Below are positions 1 through 5,435 of a stretch of 6,966 nt of DNA, in pieces. The stretch is from Gammaproteobacteria bacterium (lineage in GTDB: Bacteria > Pseudomonadota > Gammaproteobacteria > Chromatiales > Sedimenticolaceae): NCBI GenBank assembly GCA_020445165.1, contig JAGRHE010000153.1:1-6966 (forward strand). Direction: 5' to 3'. How positions within the stretch are numbered: the first letter of the stretch is position 1; each line of letters begins with the position of its first letter. The notes beneath the pieces are model-generated. The model was given only the letters and a program-made list of their open reading frames with translations. It did not search any database and was not told the origin of the DNA. The translations under genes and the position numbers were made by a program.

Positions 1-1
1 A

Positions 2-370
2 GAGATCCGTGAGATCAAGGACCTGGAGCGTACCCGGCAGAAGTTGATCGCACGCATGAAGGTGATCGAGGACCTGCAGGTCAGTCGTCCCCAGATTGTG
101 CATCTGTTCGATGAACTGGTTACCGTGGTCCCCGATGGTGCCTTCCTGACCGAGCTCGTGCAGCGCGGCGGCAACCTCGTCCTCAACGGGCGTGCTCAAT
201 CGAATGCGCGGGTCTCGACCTACATGCGCAACATCGAAGCCAGCCCCTGGATGAATGATCCCAAGCTGCGCATCATCGAAAACAAGGACCAGAACAGCAG
301 CGCCGCCAACTCCAGCACCTTCCAGCTGGACCTGGTACAGGTGGTACCGAAAGAGGAGGCGCCGAAATGA
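2..370 (+). CDS. pilN: PilN, type IV pilus inner-membrane alignment protein (5' truncated)
   Basis: This is the C-terminal 122 residues of PilN; the start, the cytoplasmic PilM-binding peptide and the membrane helix lie before the window. The visible part begins in a charged helix (EIREIKDLERTRQKL) that looks like the end of the periplasmic coiled coil. It continues into an alpha/beta domain with the PilN-typical stretch VPDGAFLTELVQRGGNLVLNG and then a helix containing STYMRNIEASPW. By family knowledge this is a ferredoxin-like fold that pairs with PilO in the periplasm and ties the cytoplasmic PilM ring to PilP and the PilQ secretin. The stop codon overlaps the pilO start as ATGA, so translation of the two is probably coupled. 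The identification rests on motif resemblance plus the unmistakable pilO-pilP-pilQ genes that follow. The reading frame is open to the window edge, so this is a cut by the window and not a broken gene. Confidence 0.93.
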   Translation, partial: EIREIKDLERTRQKLIARMKVIEDLQVSRPQIVHLFDELVTVVPDGAFLTELVQRGGNLVLNGRAQSNARVSTYMRNIEASPWMNDPKLRIIENKDQNSSAANSSTFQLDLVQVVPKEEAPK

Positions 371-957
371 ACATGCAGGAGCTCAACGAGCTCGACCTCA
401 GCAATATCGGTGACTGGCCGGCCCTGGTCAAAGCGGCCCTGGTGCTGATTCTGTGCGCGCTGGTTGCGGTCGGCTGGTACTTCCTCGACATCGAGGAACA
501 GTACGTGTCGCTGGCGGGGGTCGAAAAGGTCGAGCAGGATCTTCGCGCCGATTTCGAAACCAAGCAGGCGCGGGCCGCGAACCTCGACGCCTACCGGACC
601 CAGCTGGCCGAGATGGAGCAGTCGTTCGGCGCCATGCTGCGTCAGCTGCCCAACCGCACCGAGGTGGCCGACCTGCTGGTCGATGTCTCGCAGACCGGTC
701 TTGCCGCAGGGCTGGAGTTCGAACTGTTCCAGCCTCAGGGCGAAGTACCCAAGGATTTCTATGCCGAACTGCCGATCCGGATCCGCGTGATCGGTGATTA
801 CCATGAGTTCGGCGAGTTCGTCAGTGGCCTGGCAGCCCTGCCGCGGATCGTGACCATCCATGATGTCGAGATCCGGCCGCGTTCGAAAGAGGGAGACAAG
901 CTGGTGCTCGAAGCGACCGCGCGTACCTATCGGTATCTCGATGAGGCAGGTGGCTGA
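367..957 (+). CDS. pilO: PilO, type IV pilus inner-membrane alignment protein
   Basis: PilO has 196 residues, close to the usual family length of about 200. A short cytoplasmic N-terminus (1-20) is followed by a single membrane helix at about 21-40 (LVKAALVLILCALVAVGWYF). Next comes a charged coiled-coil region (about 45-88, EKVEQDLRADFETKQARAANL and following). The C-terminal periplasmic domain has the PilO-typical motifs LPNRTEVADLLVDVSQTG, ELPIRIRVIGDYHEFGEFVSGLAALPRIV and IHDVEI. By family knowledge it pairs with PilN in the periplasm and recruits PilP. The ATG at 367 is chosen because a strong Shine-Dalgarno GAGGAGG (353-359) sits 7 nt upstream and the start overlaps the pilN stop; a second ATG at 373 is possible but placed less well. 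No separate promoter is seen, so it is expressed with the pil operon. Confidence 0.96.
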   Translation: MNMQELNELDLSNIGDWPALVKAALVLILCALVAVGWYFLDIEEQYVSLAGVEKVEQDLRADFETKQARAANLDAYRTQLAEMEQSFGAMLRQLPNRTEVADLLVDVSQTGLAAGLEFELFQPQGEVPKDFYAELPIRIRVIGDYHEFGEFVSGLAALPRIVTIHDVEIRPRSKEGDKLVLEATARTYRYLDEAGG

Positions 958-1472
958 TGATGCGCAAGTTCGCAGTACTTTCGCTGGCGCTGCTTTTGAC
1001 GGCCTGTGCCAACCACGATATGAACGATCTGCGTGATTACGTCAGTGAAGTGAAATCGCGTCCACCGTCCGGCATCGAGCCGATTCCCGAGGTCAAGCAG
1101 GTGACCGGCTTCACCTACCAGGACCAGGGACGGCGTGACCCGTTCACGCCCCCGGAGAGCGAATCAGAACAGGCGGAAGCAGTCGTCGACAACGGGATCC
1201 GTCCCGATCCGAACCGGCGCAAGGAGGAGCTCGAAGCATATGCGCTCGACGCACTGCGCATGGTCGGAACCCTCGAACAGGACGCGCAGACCTGGGGCCT
1301 GGTAAAGACCGACGATGGCACCATCCATCGCGTTGCCCCGGGCAACTACATGGGTCTGAACGACGGCAAGATCACCCGCATCAGTGAAGACAAAATAGAG
1401 CTGATTGAACTCGTACCGACCGGCGGCGGCTTCCAGGAGAAGGAAGCAGCAGTGGCGTTGGGCGAGGAATAG
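957..1472 (+). CDS. pilP: PilP, type IV pilus inner-membrane lipoprotein linking PilNO to the secretin
   Basis: PilP has 171 residues. The N-terminus MMRKFAVLSLALLLTAC is a lipoprotein signal peptide with lipobox LTAC, which makes C17 the predicted lipidated residue. After it comes a flexible stretch (18-55), which in the family contacts the PilN/PilO dimer. The conserved RRDPF (59-63) follows. The C-terminal beta-sandwich domain (about 95-165) shows the family pattern MVGTL, WGLVKTDDGTIHRV, GNYMGLNDGKI (129-139) and IELIELVP; in the family it binds the N0 domain of PilQ. The pilO stop and this start share one base (TGATG). Two adjacent ATG codons, at 957 and 960, are both usable: AGGTGG at 948-953 is only 3 nt before the first but 6 nt before the second, so translation may really begin at 960, making the protein one residue shorter. 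The gene is clearly part of the pil operon. Confidence 0.96.
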   Translation: MMRKFAVLSLALLLTACANHDMNDLRDYVSEVKSRPPSGIEPIPEVKQVTGFTYQDQGRRDPFTPPESESEQAEAVVDNGIRPDPNRRKEELEAYALDALRMVGTLEQDAQTWGLVKTDDGTIHRVAPGNYMGLNDGKITRISEDKIELIELVPTGGGFQEKEAAVALGEE

Positions 1473-1483
1473 GAGAAGGCACG

Positions 1484-3613
1484 ATGTTTATGAAGGTAAA
1501 GGCGCACAAGACCGCAGCCGCCGGTGTGCTGTTGCTACTGGGCCTGGTGTCGGATGTGCTGGCCAACCAGTTGCAGGACATCAGTTTCTCCGCGCTGCCC
1601 GGCAACCGCGTCGAAATCGTGCTGACTACCAGTGAGCCGGTCGGCGAACCGGGATCATTCACCACGGACAACCCGGCACGTATCGCCATCGACCTGGCCA
1701 ATACCTCGAGTGCGCTGAGCCAGAAGGTGACCCCGGTGTCGATCGGCATGGCGCGCAGCGTGACGGCGATAGAAGCCGGCGACCGCACCCGCGTCGTGAT
1801 CAACCTGCTGGAACAGGTCACACACGAGATTCGTGCCGAAGGCAACAAGGTTTACGTCAGCATCGGTGCCGGCGGTGGTGCCGGCAGCATGTCGGCGACC
1901 GCGGCACCGCGTGCCGCAATGGCGAGTGACCGCAATGTCGTGACCCGCTCCGGCATGGGCCTGGACAATATCGATTTCCGTCGCGGCAGCCAGGGTGAGG
2001 GTCGGGTCGAGATCGAGCTTTCCGATCCATCGATCGTGGTCGACATGCGTCAGCAGGGTGACAAGGTGGTCCTCGACTTCATGGACACCAACCTGCCGGC
2101 ACAGCTCGCGCGCAAGCTCGACGTCATGGACTTCGCAACCCCGGTGAAGACGATCGAAACGCGTCCGAGCGGCCGCAACGTGCGCATGACGATTGCCACG
2201 ACCGGCGAGTTCGAACACCTCTCCTACCAGGCCAACAATACCTACACGGTCGAGTTCCGCGCCCTGACCAAGCAGGAGAAGGAAGCCAAGCTGCGTGAGC
2301 AGCAGGTGTACGAGGGTGACCGCCTGTCGCTGAACTTCCAGGATATCGAGGTGCGTGCGGTCCTGCAGCTGCTGGCCGACTTCACCGGCCTGAACATGGT
2401 CGTCAGCGATACCGTTGCCGGCCGCATCACGCTGCGCCTGAAGAACGTGCCCTGGGACCAGGCCATGGACATCATCCTCAAGACCAAGGGTCTGTCTATG
2501 CGCCGCAACGACAATGTCGTGCTGGTTGCGCCGACCGAGGAGATCGCCGCGCGCGAGAAGCTCGAACTCGAATCGCAGCAGCAGATCGAGGAGCTGGCAC
2601 CACTGCGCTCCGAACTGATCCAGGTGAACTATGCCAAGGCGTCTGACCTGGCTGCGCTGTTGAAGTCGACCGAGAACAAGCTGTTATCGGATCGTGGCAG
2701 CGTGTCGATCGACGAGCGCACCAACACCCTGCTGGTGCAGGATACCGCGCTCAAGCTGAGTGAACTGCGTGAGCTGGTGGCAGAGCTCGATGTGCCGGTG
2801 CGCCAGGTCATGATCGAGTCGCGCATCGTCATCGCCAACAACGACTTCGCCCGCGACCTGGGTGTGAAACTCGGTATCAGCGGCAACTACGGCAACGACA
2901 TCGCCGGCGGCGATTCGCGCGGCGCACGTATCTCCGGTGGCCTGCCGGGCGACCTGACCACGCCGTATACCGATTCGACCAGTATCGAGAACCCGGCCGG
3001 TTCCGGTAACCAGGCCCTGCTGGTCAACCTGCCGCAGACGCTCGCGGCCGGCAGTGGCGGTGCGGTCAACCTGGTGCTGGGCAAGCTGGCCTCGTACCTG
3101 TTGCGTCTCGAACTCAGTGCCATGCAGCAGGAAGGTAAGGGCGAGATCGTCTCCAGCCCGCGCGTGATCACGTCCGACCAGAACAAGGCGGTGATCAAGC
3201 AGGGTGTCGAGATCCCGTACCAGGAGGCCACCTCCAGCGGCGCGACCTCGGTATCGTTCAAGGAGGCGGTGCTGCAACTGGAAGTGACACCGCACATCAC
3301 GCCAGACGACCGCGTGATCATGGATCTCAAGCTGAACAAGGACAATCCGGACTTCACCCGCGCCGTACTCGGTGTGCCGCCGGTCGACACGCGTGAACTG
3401 GAAACCTCGGTGCTGGTCGACAACGGCGAGACCGTCGTACTGGGTGGCGTCTTCGAGCGGACCAAGTCGGACAACACCGCACGGGTGCCGTTCTTCGGCG
3501 ATCTGCCTTATGTCGGCTGGGCGTTCAAACAGCACCAGGTGCAGGACGAGAACAGCGAGCTGCTGATCTTCGTCACACCGAAGATCCTGAAGGACACGCT
3601 CACCCTGCGTTGA
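1484..3613 (+). CDS. pilQ: PilQ, type IV pilus outer-membrane secretin
   Basis: PilQ has 709 residues, about the length of the Pseudomonas protein. It forms the multimeric outer-membrane gate through which the pilus fibre passes. A Sec signal peptide (1-27, hydrophobic core AAAGVLLLLGLV, likely cut after A27) precedes two AMIN domains (about 28-127 and 159-260), which in the family bind peptidoglycan. They are separated by a Gly/Ala/Ser linker. The secretin N0 (STN) domain begins near Y276 (LNFQDIEVRAVLQLLADFTG). N1 follows at about 375-440 (ELIQVNYAKASDLAALL, RTNTLLVQD) and then MIESRI (443-448). The secretin barrel domain carries GEIVSSPRV (553-561), LETSVLVDNGETVVLGGVFE and the signature VPFFGDLPYVGWAFK (668-682), and ends ELLIFVTPKIL. 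The start at ATG 1484 has AGGAG at 1471-1475, 8 nt upstream; ATG 1490 would also leave a working signal peptide. It is the last gene before the terminator. No key domain is missing. Confidence 0.98.
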   Translation: MFMKVKAHKTAAAGVLLLLGLVSDVLANQLQDISFSALPGNRVEIVLTTSEPVGEPGSFTTDNPARIAIDLANTSSALSQKVTPVSIGMARSVTAIEAGDRTRVVINLLEQVTHEIRAEGNKVYVSIGAGGGAGSMSATAAPRAAMASDRNVVTRSGMGLDNIDFRRGSQGEGRVEIELSDPSIVVDMRQQGDKVVLDFMDTNLPAQLARKLDVMDFATPVKTIETRPSGRNVRMTIATTGEFEHLSYQANNTYTVEFRALTKQEKEAKLREQQVYEGDRLSLNFQDIEVRAVLQLLADFTGLNMVVSDTVAGRITLRLKNVPWDQAMDIILKTKGLSMRRNDNVVLVAPTEEIAAREKLELESQQQIEELAPLRSELIQVNYAKASDLAALLKSTENKLLSDRGSVSIDERTNTLLVQDTALKLSELRELVAELDVPVRQVMIESRIVIANNDFARDLGVKLGISGNYGNDIAGGDSRGARISGGLPGDLTTPYTDSTSIENPAGSGNQALLVNLPQTLAAGSGGAVNLVLGKLASYLLRLELSAMQQEGKGEIVSSPRVITSDQNKAVIKQGVEIPYQEATSSGATSVSFKEAVLQLEVTPHITPDDRVIMDLKLNKDNPDFTRAVLGVPPVDTRELETSVLVDNGETVVLGGVFERTKSDNTARVPFFGDLPYVGWAFKQHQVQDENSELLIFVTPKILKDTLTLR

Positions 3614-3620
3614 ATGCGCG

Positions 3621-3637
3621 ACCGGGCGCGTCCCGGT
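3621..3637 (+). other. Small GC-rich hairpin after pilQ
   Basis: A perfect 6-bp inverted repeat ACCGGG / CCCGGT (3621-3626 and 3632-3637) surrounds the 5-nt loop CGCGT. It lies 7 nt after the pilQ stop and just upstream of the main terminator. There is no T run behind it, so on its own it would not be an intrinsic terminator. In the RNA it could help protect the 3' end of the pil message or act together with the next hairpin. The pairing is read directly from the sequence; the role is inference. Confidence 0.45.
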
Positions 3638-3640
3638 AAA

Positions 3641-3684
3641 GCACGAGGGCCGATGCCGTTAACGGTGTCGGCCCTTTTTCGTGC
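3641..3684 (+). terminator. Rho-independent terminator of the pil operon
   Basis: A 12-bp stem is formed by 3647-3658 and 3663-3674 (GGGCCGATGCCG against CGGTGTCGGCCC). It contains two G-U wobbles, a TTAA tetraloop (3659-3662) and a run of five T (3675-3679). This is a textbook intrinsic terminator for the + strand, located 33 nt after the pilQ stop. An outer inverted repeat GCACGA (3641-3646) / TCGTGC (3679-3684) flanks it and could extend the stem around the T tract. There is no T-rich tract for the minus strand, so it appears to be one-directional. It separates the pil operon from aroK. Confidence 0.9.
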
Positions 3685-3727
3685 CGGTTCCAGGTCCAGG
3701 GTAATGCCGCCTGTATGAGCCAGGATT

Positions 3728-3756
3728 TGGTCATCGACCCGTTGCAACCGTACCAT
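3728..3756 (+). promoter_or_regulatory. Weak candidate sigma70 promoter for aroK
   Basis: Since a strong terminator ends the pil message, aroK needs its own promoter or read-through. The best match I see by eye is TTGGTC (3728-3733, 3 of 6 to TTGACA) and TACCAT (3751-3756, 4 of 6 to TATAAT) with the ideal 17-nt spacing. The predicted start point would be about 3763-3765, at or next to the aroK ATG. That would give an mRNA with almost no leader, in line with the lack of a Shine-Dalgarno sequence. The match to consensus is poor and chance agreement is quite possible. An even weaker alternative -10 is GGTAAT at 3700-3705. Confidence 0.2.
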
Positions 3757-3764
3757 TGCCGCCT

Positions 3765-4280
3765 ATGGCCAAACCAAACCGCATCTTTCTGATCGGCCCC
3801 ATGGGGGCTGGCAAGACCACCATCGGCAGGCAGCTCGCCCAGTCCCTCGGCATGGAATTCCATGATTCCGACCTCGAGATCCAGCAGCGCACCGGAGTCG
3901 ATATCCCGACCATCTTCGAGTACGAAGGCGAGGACGGCTTCCGCCAGCGCGAGCAGCAGGTGATCGACGACCTGACCCAACTCGAAAACGTGGTGCTCGC
4001 CACCGGGGGTGGCGCCGTGCTTCGGCCGCAGAACCGTCAGCACCTGTCGGCGCGTGGCATCGTCTTCTACCTTGACTGTTCACCGGAGCAGCAATACGAA
4101 CGCACCTACCGCGATCGCAACCGGCCGCTGCTGCAGACTGAAGATCCGCTCACCCGCCTGCGTGAACTCATGGAAACCCGGGACCCCTTGTACAGGTCCA
4201 CCGCCGACTACGTGATCATGACCGAGAACCGCGGTGCAACCGCGGTCGCGAATGAGATACTGGACACATTGCGGAGCTGA
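3765..4280 (+). CDS. aroK: AroK, shikimate kinase
   Basis: AroK has 171 residues, the normal length for this cytoplasmic enzyme. It phosphorylates shikimate to shikimate 3-phosphate with ATP, the fifth step of the chorismate pathway. The sequence follows gammaproteobacterial AroK throughout: Walker A GPMGAGKT (11-18), DSD (34-36) with D36 expected to contact shikimate, R60 in EGEDGFRQRE, the GGG motif at 81-83 (LATGGGAV), lid arginine R120 in RNRPLL, and R139 in RDPLY, expected at the shikimate site. The ATG at 3765 is chosen because MAKPNRIFLIG aligns with the usual N-terminus. An in-frame TTG at 3756 would add only MPP and looks unlikely. No Shine-Dalgarno sequence is visible before the ATG, which is unusual beside the strong ones in neighbouring genes. 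It lies 151 nt after pilQ, beyond a terminator, and 69 nt before aroB. Confidence 0.97.
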   Translation: MAKPNRIFLIGPMGAGKTTIGRQLAQSLGMEFHDSDLEIQQRTGVDIPTIFEYEGEDGFRQREQQVIDDLTQLENVVLATGGGAVLRPQNRQHLSARGIVFYLDCSPEQQYERTYRDRNRPLLQTEDPLTRLRELMETRDPLYRSTADYVIMTENRGATAVANEILDTLRS

Positions 4281-4349
4281 ACCGGCGTCGAGCGCGGGTG
4301 TAAGATTCCCATTGCGATTCGTCCACGAGCCGGCAGGAAACCGTTCACG

Positions 4350-5435
4350 ATGACCGAAGACATGCGCACGCTGACCGTCGATCTCGGCGACCGCTCGTAC
4401 CCGATCTTCATCGGTAGCGGGTTGATCGGCGATGCCGCCCTGTACGAGCCATACATCCATGGCCGCCAGGTGATGATCGTGTCCAACGAGACCGTGGCCC
4501 CGCTCTACCTGGACACAGTGCGCGCCGCACTGGACGGTTTCGACACGGCACAGGTGATCCTGCCCGACGGTGAGCAGTACAAGAACCTGCAGGTCATGGA
4601 CCTGATCTACGCCGCATTGCTCGAACATCGCTTCGACCGGCGCTGCACCCTGGTCGCGCTCGGTGGCGGCGTGATCGGCGACATGACCGGGTTTGCCGCA
4701 GCCAGCTACCAGCGCGGCGTGAATTTCATCCAGGTGCCGACCACCCTCTTGTCCCAGGTCGATTCCTCGGTCGGCGGCAAGACCGGTGTCAACCACCCCC
4801 TCGGCAAGAACATGATCGGCGCGTTCCACCAGCCGCAGTGCGTCATCGCCGACACCGCCACGCTGTCGACGCTGCCCGACCGTGAGCTCTCGGCCGGCCT
4901 CGCCGAGGTGATCAAGTACGGTCTGATCAATGACTCGGAATTCTTCGACTGGCTGGAACAGAACATGAGTTCGCTGGTCGCGCGCGATCATGCCGCGCTG
5001 TCGTATGCCATCGAGCGCTCCTGTCGTGACAAGGCCGCCGTGGTTGCCGCCGACGAGCGCGAGTCCGGGCAGCGCGCCCTGCTCAACCTCGGCCACACCT
5101 TCGGCCACGCGATCGAGACCGGCATGGGTTACGGCAGCTGGTTGCACGGTGAAGCGGTCGGCGCCGGCATGTGCATGGCCGCACGCATGTCCGCAAACCA
5201 GGGTTGGATGAGTGCCGCGCAGGTCGAGCGTGTGGAACGACTGATCGCTGCGGCGGGCCTGCCGACGACACCGCCGGCCGAAGTGCCGCCGGCCCGATTC
5301 GCCGAGCTGATGGCGGTCGACAAGAAGGTGATGGACGGGCAGTTGCGCCTGGTGCTGATGCACGACATCGGCCGTTCCGTGATCAGCGCGGACTTCGATC
5401 CTGCAATCCTCGACAGGACGCTGCACAGTGGCTGA
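4350..5435 (+). CDS. aroB: AroB, 3-dehydroquinate synthase
   Basis: AroB has 361 residues, the usual length. It is the NAD- and metal-dependent cytoplasmic enzyme that converts DAHP to 3-dehydroquinate, step two of the shikimate pathway. The N-terminal half holds the NAD-binding [11 protein letters not shown] (105-115) and the block [20 protein letters not shown] (129-148), which contains the active-site lysine region around K144. The C-terminal half holds the metal ligands expected from the family: E186 in [10 protein letters not shown]249 in [10 protein letters not shown] and H266 in [12 protein letters not shown] 4350 is chosen because AGGA at 4335-4338 lies 11 nt upstream. ATG 4362 would start closer to the E. 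coli N-terminus but has no good ribosome site. No terminator is seen in the 69-nt gap after aroK, so the two are probably cotranscribed. Its last 8 nt overlap the start of the next gene. Confidence 0.98.
   Translation: MTEDMRTLTVDLGDRSYPIFIGSGLIGDAALYEPYIHGRQVMIVSNETVAPLYLDTVRAALDGFDTAQVILPDGEQYKNLQVMDLIYAALLEHRFDRRCTLVALGGGVIGDMTGFAAASYQRGVNFIQVPTTLLSQVDSSVGGKTGVNHPLGKNMIGAFHQPQCVIADTATLSTLPDRELSAGLAEVIKYGLINDSEFFDWLEQNMSSLVARDHAALSYAIERSCRDKAAVVAADERESGQRALLNLGHTFGHAIETGMGYGSWLHGEAVGAGMCMAARMSANQGWMSAAQVERVERLIAAAGLPTTPPAEVPPARFAELMAVDKKVMDGQLRLVLMHDIGRSVISADFDPAILDRTLHSG

Noticed and set aside
2684..3535. A 283-codon minus-strand open frame opposite pilQ
   Set aside because: It lies wholly within the conserved secretin coding region and its translation shows no domain, so it is a compositional shadow.
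3756..3764. TTG at 3756 as the aroK start
   Set aside because: It adds only three residues not expected from family N-termini, has no Shine-Dalgarno sequence, and an ATG lies 9 nt downstream at the usual AroK start.
4301..4306. TAAGAT as a -10 box for a separate aroB promoter
   Set aside because: The only TTG-containing -35 candidate (TTGCGG, 4269-4274) is 26 nt away, too far for sigma70. Cotranscription with aroK is simpler.
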